Shown in pieces: positions 1 to 9,467 of a stretch of DNA of 64,000 nucleotides. Below the pieces are notes generated by a model, which made no database searches, was not told where the DNA came from, and was given only the letters and a program-made list of their open reading frames with translations. Source of the stretch: Cystobacter fuscus (lineage in GTDB: Bacteria > Myxococcota > Myxococcia > Myxococcales > Myxococcaceae); the NCBI RefSeq assembly GCF_002305875.1, contig NZ_CP022098.1, positions 11,284,001-11,348,000 of the forward strand. Reading direction: 5' to 3'. Position numbers and translations under genes: made by a program. Positions within the stretch are counted from its first letter, which is position 1, and each line of letters opens with the position of its first letter.

Positions 1-1497
1 GTAGCCCTCCTGCTTGCAGTCGCGAGAGTCTCCCTCGGTCGCGATACTGGTGAGCGCCGAGCCCGCGAACGCGTTCTGCTTGAAGTGGACGGGGAAGAGG
101 TGGCGCAGGCCCATGGCCTGGTAATGGTCCAGCCGCTCCTCCACATACGCGCTCGTGCACGAGCCGTTGCGGCGACAGTCGAAGAGGTAGTCCACCTCGG
201 CGCCCAGCACCACCGCCAGCTTGCCCTGAGCGATGACGGTACGGGCCTCCGCGGGAGACTTCACGATGCGGAACCAGCCGCGCCCCGCGCCGCCCGCCTT
301 GTTGTCGAGGTAGCCCTGCATGGCGTAGGCCTCGGCGATCTGGAGCTCCACCGCCTCCATGTCCTCTCCCGTGCGGCCCGGCGCCTTGGTGGCATAGATG
401 GGGAAGCCGAAGATGTCCTGGTTGTTGACGGCCAGCATCACCATCAGCCGCAGGCCGCCCTGCACGGAGCGATAGAGCCAATCCTCATACATGGACTGGT
501 GCGTGTAGCTGTTCCAGCGGGGCCAGCCGTCGTACTGTGGATAGCCGCCCACCAGATGGCCCGCCCCACCCGTGCCGTAGCCGAGGGTCGCCATGATGCT
601 GCCGAAGGAGTCCCGAGTGCCCCCCGGCCCGTGGACACTGTCGCACCACGGCAGGGCGGTGCTGAGGGGACCATAGGCCTTGCCGAAGAAGGCCTGGCCG
701 CCGAAAGCGAGGTTGGCGAACGGGTGCGCATGGAGATCCGCGAAGCCCTTCGCGGGCGCCTTGCAGGTGCAGGTGACGCCGGTGTCGCCCTGCTCGGAGG
801 CGACGTCGGTGCAGGCCAGGCAGGTGCCCGCATGAGGGCCACTGGTGACCAGCCCCTTCACACACGTGCCGCGCTGGCCCCAGTTGGCGTCACGGTTGGC
901 GCAGAAGGCTTCACAGCTCACCGAGCCGGTGTTGCCGGGCTTGGAGAAGGTACCAGCCGGGAGGGAGGAGTTGCACTCCGTCACCGGGTTGCAGGTGGTG
1001 TCGTTCACCTCGAACTCGCCCCACATGCCGGAGGTGCCCTTGTTCACGCAGCGCGTAGGGCGCAGGAAGGTGTAGCCGGCCACGGTGGCGCCGGAGGCCT
1101 GGCACGCGTTCTCCCAGGAAGTGTTGGGAGGAATGTTCATCAGCTGCGCCGAGTACTGGCGCCGGCCCGAGTCGGTGCAGCGATCCTGTTTGAAGGTGCT
1201 CCAGTTGGGATTGCACGAGCTGTCGGGCACGTCGAACTCGCCCCACATGTTGGTGCTGGTCCTCACGCAGCGGTTCGGCCGTGCGTACCAGCGCCCATCA
1301 ATGGTGGCGCCCGTGTTCGCGCAGGCGGACTCCCACGAGGTCCCCGAGGGAATGCCCCAGAGGACGGAGGACTTCTGACGCTGGCCGAGACCCGTACAGG
1401 CGTCCGACTGGAAGGTTCCCCAATAAGGAGCGGCGAGTGCTTGTGAGGTGGAACACAGCACCCACCCCATCAGGGCAAGGCGAAGCATCTTCATCAT
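1..1497 (-). CDS. Secreted M19-like (membrane dipeptidase) amidohydrolase, C-terminus cut by window edge
   Basis: The reading frame is open from an ATG at 1497 to the first base, so 499 codons are visible and the C-terminus is missing. A signal peptide (hydrophobic residues 5-22, ending ALA) is followed by two tandem Cys-containing repeats of about 60 residues, each with a WGEF motif and a CNP ending. The catalytic part starts near FADLHAHPFANL, an HxH metal site. It continues with a VVLGAEVDYLF stretch and YQAMGLRHLFPVHFKQN, which resembles the metal-binding Glu region and the GvRyltLtHn..N motif of peptidase M19. The family hydrolyses dipeptides or related amides. The duplicated N-terminal module is probably for binding or surface display. 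Two in-frame ATGs lie just downstream (1494, 1488), so the exact start is uncertain. Confidence 0.7.
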   Translation of the reverse strand, partial: MMKMLRLALMGWVLCSTSQALAAPYWGTFQSDACTGLGQRQKSSVLWGIPSGTSWESACANTGATIDGRWYARPNRCVRTSTNMWGEFDVPDSSCNPNWSTFKQDRCTDSGRRQYSAQLMNIPPNTSWENACQASGATVAGYTFLRPTRCVNKGTSGMWGEFEVNDTTCNPVTECNSSLPAGTFSKPGNTGSVSCEAFCANRDANWGQRGTCVKGLVTSGPHAGTCLACTDVASEQGDTGVTCTCKAPAKGFADLHAHPFANLAFGGQAFFGKAYGPLSTALPWCDSVHGPGGTRDSFGSIMATLGYGTGGAGHLVGGYPQYDGWPRWNSYTHQSMYEDWLYRSVQGGLRLMVMLAVNNQDIFGFPIYATKAPGRTGEDMEAVELQIAEAYAMQGYLDNKAGGAGRGWFRIVKSPAEARTVIAQGKLAVVLGAEVDYLFDCRRNGSCTSAYVEERLDHYQAMGLRHLFPVHFKQNAFAGSALTSIATEGDSRDCKQEGY

Positions 1498-1720
1498 GGC
1501 GTGGTGACTCCAGAGGTGCCTGGGTAGGCTCTGTCCCCAGAGTACCTGCGAACAAGGCGTTCGCGGACTCTTCCTTCGCCGAGGACGACTTGCTTCTCGG
1601 TGTCTCATCCAACGCCTGGGCGAGGCGGAGGAGCGAAAGTGACAGCCCTCCGGAGAAGCGGTGGGGCCGTGCACCTGGCCCCACCGAGTGCCTGTCATCG
1701 ACACCCACTGACCACGAGGC

Positions 1721-4700
1721 TCAGGGCGTGTACAGCTCCGCCGACATCCCTCCCTTTCCCCCCGAGACGAGCACCTTGCCGTCGAGCAGCAGCGTCGCCG
1801 TGTGGTTTTCGCGACGCCCAGCCATGGAGCCGGCATCGCTCCAGGCGTCCAGGGCCGGGTCGTACACCTCCGCCACCGGTGTGTCGCCTCTGTTTCCCCC
1901 CGAGATGAGCACCCTACCGTCAGGGAGCAACGTCGCCGCGTGGCCCTCATGAGGCGAGAGCATGGCGCCAGTAGCGCGCCAGGTAGCCGTGGCCGGATCG
2001 TACATCTCCGCCGACACGGGGCATCTCGCGCTGCCGCATCCCGAGACGAGTACCTTGCCGTCGGGCAGCAGCGTCGCCGTGTGGCCACGGCGAGGCAAAA
2101 TCATGGAGCTGGCAGCGCTCCAGGTGTCCGTGGCCGGGTCGTATATCTCCGCCGTCGCGAGGTCGCCGCCACCGGAAGCATGTCCCCCCGAGACGAGCAC
2201 CTTGCCGTCGGACAGCAGCGTCGCCGTGTGGCCAGCACGGAGCGAGACCATGGAACCGGCAGCGCTCCAGGTGCCGGTGACCGGGTCGTATACCTCCGCC
2301 ATCGCGAAGGTACTGCCGCCACTGTATCCCCCCGTAACGAGCACCTTGCCGTCGGGCAGCAGCGTCGCCGTGTGGCGATAGCGAGGCGAGGCCATGGAGC
2401 CCGTGGCACTCCAAGCGCCCGTGGCCGGGTCGTACACCTCCGCCGTCCGGTGCAAGTAGATCGGGCCACTCCCCTCCCCCCCGGCGACGAGCACCTTGCC
2501 GCCGGGCAGCAGCGTCGCCGTGTGGCCAGAGCGAGACACGGCCATGGAGCCGGTAGCGATCCAGGTGCCCATTGCCGGGTCGTATACCTCCGCCGTCGCG
2601 AGGTGGACGCTCGAGTACATCCCCGCCCCCCCCGAAACGAGCACCTTGCCGTTGAGCAGCAGCGTCGCCGTGTGGCTTCCGCGAAGCCCGGCCATGGAGC
2701 CCGTCGAGGCCCACTCACAGGACGGCAGCCTCTTGACCAGGAAGCGCCTCACTGACTTCTGGTTGAAGGCGTTGGTGACCGTGGCGGTGAGGGTCGCGGT
2801 ACTGCCCGCGGTGATACAGGAGGGAGCCGTCCAGGTAATGCGGCTGGTGGATGCACCGGTGGCCGGTGCGCCAGGCGAGCCCGTGGTGGCGGTCCAGGAG
2901 AAGCCGAGCGCGGAGCCCTCGGGGTCCAAGGCATCCACCTCGAAGGTGAGCACCTGGCCGGGGGTGGCCGTCTCCGAGGAGCTGGAGGCCCGGGTGATGA
3001 CGGGATTGAAGTGGCTGGGAGTAGAGGGGGTGAGATCCATCTTCAGCACGAAGGAGGTGGAGGAGCACGTGTTCACCCGCCCCATCCCGAAGTCCACGGT
3101 GCCCTCGAACGCGCCCCCCAGCAGCAGGTTTCCCTCGGGGTCGACGCCTAGTTCGGCTCTCCAATAGTTTCCAAGCACTGTTCCGTCCACCGCACTGAGC
3201 GCCGGGAGGACGTAGTCCCTCAGATACCTTCCCTGTGGATCGTACCAGGCCACGAACACACCCCGGCCTCTGGACTGACGGATCCCACCGCCCAGGTCGA
3301 CACTGCCCTCGAATGTCCCGGTGACCAGTGCGTTGCCCGCGGCGTCGACCCCCAAGCCATCCACACCCCAGTCTGTGAAGATGTGGCTCCAGAGCTCATC
3401 GCCATCCGCGGAGAGCTTGGAAAGTATTGTCTCTCCACTCCCGTTATTCATCAGCACCAACACCGACCCTGCTCCCGCCACCTTCAGGTACGGAGGGTTT
3501 CCTCCTTCCCCATTTATCCGACCTGCGCTCCGGGCCCAGAGTTCCTTGCCCGTGAGGCCATCGAGCTTCATGACGAGAGCACTCAGGTAAACGTTCACCA
3601 CCAGCAGGACATTGCCCGCCTCATCCGCGTCGAGGGAGATGGCATAGTACAACGTGCCGAGGTTCCGGATGCTCCGGCTCCAGAGGGGCGCCCCCGTGCC
3701 CGCGTCGAGCTTCGCCACGTAGATGGCATCGTACCCGTACCTCGCCAGGAGGAGGACATTGCCTGCCGCGTCCGTGGCCACGGCCCCACCGCCGAGCCCG
3801 TCCCCCTCCGCGGGGAATTGCTGGGCCCACAGCAAGCGGCCATTGGGAGCGAACCTGGCCACGAAAACGTGCGGGGAGCCTTGGCTGAGCAGCGAGACAC
3901 CATCGATGAGCAGGGGACCAACGAACGACCCCGACACCACCACGCCCCCCATCGCGTCCACGGTGATGCTCTCCTTCGCCGTGTAATAGGAGGAGCGGCT
4001 GTAGATATCGAGGAGTTTGGCCCAGACGGGTTGACCCCTGGCATCCACCTTCACCAGGAGCAGATCGTCCTCGTCTCCCGTGAAGACCTCGCCGCCGATG
4101 GTGGTGGTGCCACTGAATGTGCTCAGGGTCAGCGTGTTGCCTTCGCCGTCCACATCCATGCCCAGCATCGCCGTGGAGGACGTGCAACTCACGCCATTGG
4201 TGTCCACTGCCCAGAACCACTGGGACACGGGCTCGCATTCTTCGTTCATGCCATCGCAGTTGTCGTCCTCGAGCGTCGAGCAGGTCTCCGGCACGGGAAG
4301 CCGTTGCCCCCGACAGACGACGCGGCCGAACATGTCACACGCCACCGTCCCGTCATGGCAGAAACCCACCCCTTGAGTCTCGATGGCGCCGCCATAGCAG
4401 GGCGAGCCCTCCAGATCGGAACAGCTGCAGTCCTCGTTCACCACGCCATCGCAGTCGTCATCGAAGGGAGTCCGGCAGCTCTCGGCCGCTGGCAGCACGT
4501 CCCCCTGGCAGGCGCTCCACTCCGTCCCGATGACGTTGCACTGCCGGCGGCCAGCCCGGCACGACCCCTTTCCCTCTGTTCCCGCCGGCCCCGGGTACGC
4601 GCATGCCTCGTAGGCACCCGGCGTGCAGATGACGTCCTCCAGGGTGAGTTGGACCTCGGTGCAGGGGCCGCTGCCACACACGGCCGCATCCGCCGTCCCC

Positions 4701-5821
4701 GTCACCGTCACCATGCCCGTGGCGAACTCACCGGCCAGTCCCGCGAAGACGTTGGCCGTGTGACCTCGCTTGATCTCGATGCACACCCGGCCACCGGCAC
4801 TGACCACGGGCCAGCTCACTCCCGAGTAGCTGGTCCCCTGGGCGTACACCGCCACCCCCTCGACGGGCGTTCCTTTCCCATCCACCACGAGCACGTTCAC
4901 ACAGCTCTTGTCCGTCCACGGCGCATCACAGTTCCACCAGGTGAAGTGCTTCACCTGGGCAACCCAGGCCAGCCTGTCTGGCTGCGTCGAGGAGGGTTGA
5001 ATGCGCCCCTCCCCTTCCTCGCGCCACTGGCCCTCGTCCAGGTCGAACCACCACGCCGGGACACTGTCCCCCGCGTGGAACTGGCTGGCCAGGGCCTCCG
5101 GGAGGACGAACTCCAGGGTGGCCGATTTCCCCGTCGCCAGTTGCACGGGGGCCCCGTTGCTCCACAGGCTCACCTCCGCCATGAAGAAGCTCTCCAGTTG
5201 CACCGTCGCGCCATCCGCCACACGGGTGGCCTCCAAGGGCCCCGGCATGGCCGCCAGCTGGGTCGTCGGATCCAGCGGAACGATGGTGACATTGACGGTG
5301 CCCGTGACGGGCTGACCCAGTGCATCCACGACCGCGTCGGGGGGAATGGTGACACGCACCCGCGGCGTCTGGATGATGCCACCCTGCTCGGCCTGGAAGG
5401 GAATGGGACTGGGCAGTGGGAGCAGCTTCACCCGGGCTCCAGCATGAACCCCCTCTTGCAACTCCACCACCGCGGTGGCCGAAGTGAAACCGAGCGCGTC
5501 CACGCGGGCCAGCAGGCGCCCGGGCGGGAGTTGCTCCAGGAGCAGGTGGCCGGAGCTGTCGACGGAGAAGACAGCACCCTGGGAGGAGACAGCGGCTCCC
5601 GCGACCGGGTTGCCCGAGTCATCGACGACCTGAAGTAGCAGGCTGGTACCCGCGGGCGCGGAAGGGTGCTCGGGCGCGGGGTTCTCCTGAGGAGGTTCCA
5701 CGCCCGGGTGATCGATGTCGGGATTGACACACCCAAAAATGGAGAGACATAGGAACCCCATGAGTACGGCGGATGAAGACAGACATGGATTCCACGGCCT
5801 TGGTAACAAGAGGCTCTGCAA
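1721..5821 (-). CDS. Large kelch-repeat lipoprotein with MopE-like metal-binding segments
   Basis: This 1366-residue protein has a lipoprotein signal (LSIFGC lipobox near residue 31), so it should be anchored in the outer membrane or on the surface. Domains in order: a carboxypeptidase-regulatory-like beta domain (about 55-130); beta-sandwich segments to about 410; two Cys-rich units of MopE type (about 410-530) with DDDCDG and NEDC/NEEC motifs, probably binding calcium or metal; a beta-propeller-like stretch of repeats (about 540-900) with VDAxGN/VDPEGN units; an Ig-like domain (about 920-1020); and seven kelch repeats ending the protein. This mosaic is common in myxobacterial surface proteins. 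Its ligand is unknown. It is transcribed in the same direction as the M19-like gene, 223 bp upstream of it. Confidence 0.8.
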   Translation of the reverse strand: MQSLLLPRPWNPCLSSSAVLMGFLCLSIFGCVNPDIDHPGVEPPQENPAPEHPSAPAGTSLLLQVVDDSGNPVAGAAVSSQGAVFSVDSSGHLLLEQLPPGRLLARVDALGFTSATAVVELQEGVHAGARVKLLPLPSPIPFQAEQGGIIQTPRVRVTIPPDAVVDALGQPVTGTVNVTIVPLDPTTQLAAMPGPLEATRVADGATVQLESFFMAEVSLWSNGAPVQLATGKSATLEFVLPEALASQFHAGDSVPAWWFDLDEGQWREEGEGRIQPSSTQPDRLAWVAQVKHFTWWNCDAPWTDKSCVNVLVVDGKGTPVEGVAVYAQGTSYSGVSWPVVSAGGRVCIEIKRGHTANVFAGLAGEFATGMVTVTGTADAAVCGSGPCTEVQLTLEDVICTPGAYEACAYPGPAGTEGKGSCRAGRRQCNVIGTEWSACQGDVLPAAESCRTPFDDDCDGVVNEDCSCSDLEGSPCYGGAIETQGVGFCHDGTVACDMFGRVVCRGQRLPVPETCSTLEDDNCDGMNEECEPVSQWFWAVDTNGVSCTSSTAMLGMDVDGEGNTLTLSTFSGTTTIGGEVFTGDEDDLLLVKVDARGQPVWAKLLDIYSRSSYYTAKESITVDAMGGVVVSGSFVGPLLIDGVSLLSQGSPHVFVARFAPNGRLLWAQQFPAEGDGLGGGAVATDAAGNVLLLARYGYDAIYVAKLDAGTGAPLWSRSIRNLGTLYYAISLDADEAGNVLLVVNVYLSALVMKLDGLTGKELWARSAGRINGEGGNPPYLKVAGAGSVLVLMNNGSGETILSKLSADGDELWSHIFTDWGVDGLGVDAAGNALVTGTFEGSVDLGGGIRQSRGRGVFVAWYDPQGRYLRDYVLPALSAVDGTVLGNYWRAELGVDPEGNLLLGGAFEGTVDFGMGRVNTCSSTSFVLKMDLTPSTPSHFNPVITRASSSSETATPGQVLTFEVDALDPEGSALGFSWTATTGSPGAPATGASTSRITWTAPSCITAGSTATLTATVTNAFNQKSVRRFLVKRLPSCEWASTGSMAGLRGSHTATLLLNGKVLVSGGAGMYSSVHLATAEVYDPAMGTWIATGSMAVSRSGHTATLLPGGKVLVAGGEGSGPIYLHRTAEVYDPATGAWSATGSMASPRYRHTATLLPDGKVLVTGGYSGGSTFAMAEVYDPVTGTWSAAGSMVSLRAGHTATLLSDGKVLVSGGHASGGGDLATAEIYDPATDTWSAASSMILPRRGHTATLLPDGKVLVSGCGSARCPVSAEMYDPATATWRATGAMLSPHEGHAATLLPDGRVLISGGNRGDTPVAEVYDPALDAWSDAGSMAGRRENHTATLLLDGKVLVSGGKGGMSAELYTP
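1740..2700 (-). repeat. Seven tandem kelch-coding DNA repeats of 138-150 bp
   Basis: The core GTCGCCGTGTGG, preceded by a GAGCACCTTGCCGTCGG-like stretch, recurs with anchor bases at 1771, 1909, 2050, 2197, 2341, 2491 and 2641. The spacing is 138, 141, 147, 144, 150 and 150 bp, always a multiple of three. Each unit encodes one kelch blade with the pattern HTATLLPDGKVLVSGG. Nucleotide similarity between units is high, which suggests recent duplication or conversion and possible copy-number variation between strains. Confidence 0.85.
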
Positions 5822-6204
5822 GGTGTTCTCCCCAGGTTTGTTTTCTCGGCATCTCCCCTCCCCGCCCTCCCCGCACGTATAGTCCGCCCGTCATACCCAC
5901 CGTGAAGAAGATTCGTGAGCGCTCACCTGGCGTGTTCGGGCGGATGCATCCTCGTTTATGAGAGGAGACCCTGAGGATGAAAATTATGCAGAAGAATCGA
6001 CAACAGGAGGTTCGGCGCAAGGAGGCTGGCGACCTCCAAGACTCCGAACGGTTCAGGAAAAACCTCGATGATTTCAGACTCGACTTTCGCCATTTGAGGA
6101 GGGCGAGCGAGGGAGCGCGGGAGCCGTAGGGAAGGGACGGCCACCGGACTGGTTGTGAGGTCGACCAAGACTTCTCCCGTCCAGTACACGATGACCGCCC
6201 CTCC
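5822..6204. other. Gene-poor spacer upstream of the kelch lipoprotein
   Basis: No convincing gene is seen. Short open frames exist on both strands, including a 50-codon frame on the plus strand from about 5977, but none has a recognisable family or a good ribosome-binding site. The kelch gene promoter is expected here. The segment grades into transposase debris to its right. Confidence 0.4.
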
Positions 6205-6627
6205 TCTAACACGCTGCTGTCGCTGCTTCTGCTCGTCCAGCCCGTTTTCACTCAACCCTCGTTCTGTCGCTTCCTCACCTTGTTTGCTGGCTGGGTGAGC
6301 ACCCGGGGATTGCACGCTGTCACGGAGGCTCTGGTGTCCGCGGGCGTCTCCGGCGTGCGCCACCACGCGGGCTTCCACCGCTTCTTCTCGCGTGCGAGCT
6401 GGAGCATTGACCACATGGGGCGCCTGCTCTTGCTGCGCCAGGTGGCGCTCGCGCCGGGGCCTGTGCGCCTGGCGCTCGACGACACCCTGTGCACGCACAA
6501 AGGGCCCAAGGTATTTGGCTCGGGTGTGCACATCGACCCGGTCCGCTCGACTCGGCGCACGCGCCTGCTCACCTTTGGCCATGTCTGGGTGGTGCTGGCC
6601 GTGCTTGTCCCGGTGCCCTTCTCGTAA
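6205..6627 (+). pseudogene. N-terminal fragment of a DDE transposase (IS701/IS4-like)
   Basis: The frame encodes about 140 residues with the layout of the N-terminus of myxobacterial DDE transposases: an FxxFxxxTRGLHAVTEAL-like start, an HHAGFHRFFSRASW block and then LALDDTLCTHKGPKVFG, where the first catalytic Asp is expected. A TAA at 6625-6627 follows VLVPVPFS, and neither the second Asp nor the Glu region is present afterwards, so the copy cannot be active. There is no clear ATG start. I saw no terminal inverted repeats. Family assignment is from motif pattern only. Confidence 0.6.
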
Positions 6628-6715
6628 GTCCTCGCCCGAGCCCGTCGTGACGAGAAAGCCGAGAGGTGAGCATGTCCGCCTACGCCAAGGAGGCGGACAA
6701 GATGGACAAGAAGTT

Positions 6716-6950
6716 GCTGTTGTCGAGCACGGCGGCCACCCGGCCCAGCGGCACGCTACCCCGGCGCAGCGTGCGCGTGGCGGCCCGCTCCAGCGCGGCG
6801 TGAAGCTCGTTCGGGTGGCGAGAGGCCGCTCGGGGAAGGCGGACACGACCAGCGAGTCAAGCCGCAAAAGCCAGATTCGGAAGTCGCATCACAGTCCCGC
6901 GAGCAACCCCGCCATGGTAGCACGACGGGCCTTCGCGGAAGCTCCTGAAA
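6716..6950 (-). pseudogene. Deletion copy of the TROVE/vWA gene locus
   Basis: Bases 6716-6809 match 18923-19016 with only a few mismatches. That segment encodes the DNS metal-site strand of the TROVE/vWA protein. Bases 6810-6950 continue directly with sequence matching 19874-20014, the upstream flank of the same gene. About 860 bp present in the intact locus are missing at the junction, which lies in the short shared motif AGCT. The result is a non-functional fossil next to the broken transposase. Both copies keep the same orientation. Confidence 0.75.
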
Positions 6951-7066
6951 GCACCCGCCGATCTGACAATCAGCCCTCTCGCCTGGCGCGGCGTCCTTGG
7001 TTAAAACCCCGCTCCTGACAAGCGCGACGGTCGCGCGGCAGTGCTCACCGGATTGGGGGAGGTCCC

Positions 7067-8203
7067 ATGTCATCGCCGAAACTCTTCGAGCCCATCACCT
7101 TGCGCGGCGTGCGTGCACGCAATCGCCTCGTCGTCTCACCCATGTGCCAGTACTCGGCGGTCGACGGGATCGCGACCGACTACCATCTCGCGCATCTGGG
7201 ACGGTTCGCGCTCGGAGGCTTTGGCATCGTGTTCGTGGAGGCCACCGGCGTCTCGCCCGAAGGCCGCATCACGCACGGTGACACGGGGTTGTGGAACGAT
7301 GCGCAGATCGCGCCACTCGCCCGCATCTCCACCTTTCTGCGCGCCCACGGAGCGGTGCCGGCCATCCAGCTCGGACACGCGGGGCGCAAGGGCTCGCGGC
7401 AGCGGCCCTGGGAGGGAGATGTCTCGCTGACCCAGGCGGACGCGGACGCGCGCGGGGAAGGCCCCTGGCCCACGGTGGCGCCGAGCGCCCTGCCCCACGC
7501 CGAGGGCTGGCAGGTCCCCAGCGCCCTGACGGACGAGGGCCTCGAGCGTCTGCGTCAGGCCTGGCGTTCCGCCGCCCAGCGGGCGCTCCAGGCGGGCTTC
7601 GACATCGTCGAGGTGCACTGCGCGCATGGCTACCTGTTCAATGAATTCCTCTCGCCCGTGGCCAACCGGCGCACGGATCGCTACGGCGGCACGCTGGACA
7701 ACCGGATGCGCTTTCCGCTCGAGGTCATCGAGAGCGTCCGCGCGCTCTGGCCCCAGGACAAGCCCGTGTTCGTCCGGGTCTCCGCCATCGACGGCGTCGA
7801 GGGGGGCTGGACCCTGGAGGACACCGTGACCTTCGCCCGGGAGTTGGAGAAACGAGGCGTCGACGTGCTCGACTGCTCCTCGGGAGGCGTGGCCAAGGAA
7901 TTCAAGGGCCCCTCCGGCCCTGGCTATCAGGTGGGTTTCGCCCAGCGCGTGCGCGAGGAGACGGGCCTGCGCACCATGGCGGTGGGCCTCATCACCGAGG
8001 CCGCGCAGGCGGAAGCCATCGTGGCGGAGGGCCGGGCGGATCTGGTGGCCCTGGCGCGCGAGGCCCTCGCCGCGCCCCAATGGCCCCTGAACGCGCGGCG
8101 CGCGCTGGAGGCCAATCCGCTCGACTTCCGGGATTGGCCCATCCAGTCGGGCCACTGGCTCGCCAACCGGGAGAAGGCACGGCGGATGCTCAAGAGCACC
8201 TGA
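7067..8203 (+). CDS. NADH:flavin oxidoreductase, old yellow enzyme family (YqjM-like)
   Basis: This 378-residue FMN enzyme reduces activated C=C bonds of enones and similar electrophiles with NAD(P)H. It has the features of the YqjM/XenA class: SPMCQYS near residue 26 (the Cys that tunes the flavin), DYHLAHLGRFALGG, QLGHAGRKGS, and the substrate-binding and loop motif HCAHGYLFNEFLSP followed by NRRTDRYGG near residues 180-205. The C-terminal phosphate-binding strand includes MAVGLITEA and RADLVALAREALAAP. Length is normal for the family. A strong GGGGGAGG ribosome-binding site sits just before the ATG. The gene stands alone, 37 bp before the racemase, with which it may be co-transcribed. Confidence 0.9.
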   Translation: MSSPKLFEPITLRGVRARNRLVVSPMCQYSAVDGIATDYHLAHLGRFALGGFGIVFVEATGVSPEGRITHGDTGLWNDAQIAPLARISTFLRAHGAVPAIQLGHAGRKGSRQRPWEGDVSLTQADADARGEGPWPTVAPSALPHAEGWQVPSALTDEGLERLRQAWRSAAQRALQAGFDIVEVHCAHGYLFNEFLSPVANRRTDRYGGTLDNRMRFPLEVIESVRALWPQDKPVFVRVSAIDGVEGGWTLEDTVTFARELEKRGVDVLDCSSGGVAKEFKGPSGPGYQVGFAQRVREETGLRTMAVGLITEAAQAEAIVAEGRADLVALAREALAAPQWPLNARRALEANPLDFRDWPIQSGHWLANREKARRMLKST

Positions 8204-8240
8204 CGGACGGGAATGACTATCACTTGAAAAGGTTCATCCC

Positions 8241-9467
8241 ATGCCCACAAGAGACTCCTCGATGCCTCATGCTCGACTGCTGCTCGTGCTGGTCGCCCCG
8301 CTGTTCCTCATGAACTGTCGGGCGCATCCGGGAACACCCGTCCCCCGTGCCCACGACTCCAATGCCTGGGTGGAGATCGACACGAAGGCCTTCGAGCACA
8401 ACCTCCGCACCGTGAAGACCCGGCTGTCGGACAAGACCCAACTCTGCGCGGTCATGAAAGCCGACGCCTACGGGCACGGAATCGACCTCCTCATTCCATC
8501 GATCGTGTCCCTGGGTGTCCCGTGCGTCGCCATCGCCAGCAACGAGGACGCCCGGCACGTGCGTGAAGGAGGATTCGGCGGAAGGCTGGTCCGGATCCGG
8601 ACCGCGACGCCCCAGGAAGTCGAGGACGCATTGCCCTACACGCTCGAGGAACTGGTCGGAAACCTCGCGCACGCGAAGCACGTCTCGGACATTGGCCAGC
8701 GGCATGCCCGGACCATCCCCATCCACCTCGATCTCAACGCGCGGGGCGTGGGCCGCAACGGCCTCGAATTGAGCACGGCGCGAGGCAAGAGCGACGCGCT
8801 CGAACTGCTGAAGCTCCCCCACCTCCAACTCACCGGAATCATGACCCAGTTACCGGTGGAGGACCGCGAGGATGTCCTGCGCGGAATCGCTCTCTTCAAG
8901 GAGGAAGCGGCGTGGATTATCGAACAGGGGCACCTGGACCGCGGCAAGCTCCTCCTCCATTGCGCCAACTCCTTCGCGACCCTGGACGTCCCGGAGAGCC
9001 ATCTCGACATGGTCCGTCCCGGAGGCGCCATCTATGGAGAGACCATGGCCACGCATCCGGAGTTCAAACAGGTGATGGAGGTGAAAACCCGCGTGGCCTC
9101 CGTCAATGCCTATCCGGCTGGGAGTACGATTGGCTATGACCGCACGGCCACCTTGCAGCGGGACTCCCTGCTCGCGAACATCCCCATGGGTTACGCCGAT
9201 GGCTACCGGCGCGCCTTCTCGAACCAGGGGCATGTCCTCATCCGGGGACGCCGCCATCCCGTCGTCGGGAGGATCTCCATGAACACGTTCATGGTCGATG
9301 TCACGGAAGCTCCGGACATCCAACCCGGTGACGAGGTCGTGCTGTTCGGCCACCAGGGCACCAACGCCATCACCCAGACGGAACTGGAGCAGGGGGCGGG
9401 CACGCTCATCGACGAGCTCCGCATGGGCTGGGGCAGGGCCAATCCCCGGGTGGTGAAGCCCGAGTAG
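8241..9467 (+). CDS. Lipoprotein broad-specificity amino acid racemase (Bsr/Alr fold)
   Basis: This is a fold-type III PLP racemase of 408 residues. The PLP lysine is K73 in MKADAYGHG, and the second catalytic residue is the Tyr of IGYDRTA. Unlike cytosolic alanine racemases it starts with a lipoprotein signal (VLVAPLFLMNC, Cys26). It also has Cys69, four residues before the lysine, and Cys95, the spacing of the disulfide known in the Vibrio broad-spectrum racemase BsrV. RISMNTFMVDVT replaces the usual MDQ-type motif. It is therefore likely to racemise several non-beta-branched amino acids in the periplasm and supply D-amino acids for cell-wall editing. An alternative ATG at 8262 would keep the signal peptide. 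Confidence 0.85.
   Translation: MPTRDSSMPHARLLLVLVAPLFLMNCRAHPGTPVPRAHDSNAWVEIDTKAFEHNLRTVKTRLSDKTQLCAVMKADAYGHGIDLLIPSIVSLGVPCVAIASNEDARHVREGGFGGRLVRIRTATPQEVEDALPYTLEELVGNLAHAKHVSDIGQRHARTIPIHLDLNARGVGRNGLELSTARGKSDALELLKLPHLQLTGIMTQLPVEDREDVLRGIALFKEEAAWIIEQGHLDRGKLLLHCANSFATLDVPESHLDMVRPGGAIYGETMATHPEFKQVMEVKTRVASVNAYPAGSTIGYDRTATLQRDSLLANIPMGYADGYRRAFSNQGHVLIRGRRHPVVGRISMNTFMVDVTEAPDIQPGDEVVLFGHQGTNAITQTELEQGAGTLIDELRMGWGRANPRVVKPE

Noticed and set aside
3383-5638. Long open frame on the plus strand opposite the kelch lipoprotein
   Set aside because: Arg/His/Pro-rich low-complexity translation with no family motifs. It is the antisense shadow of a high-GC gene.
5956-6867. Reverse-strand frame across the transposase fragment
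   Set aside because: Covers pseudogene debris and the fossil TROVE copy. No coherent domain was found.
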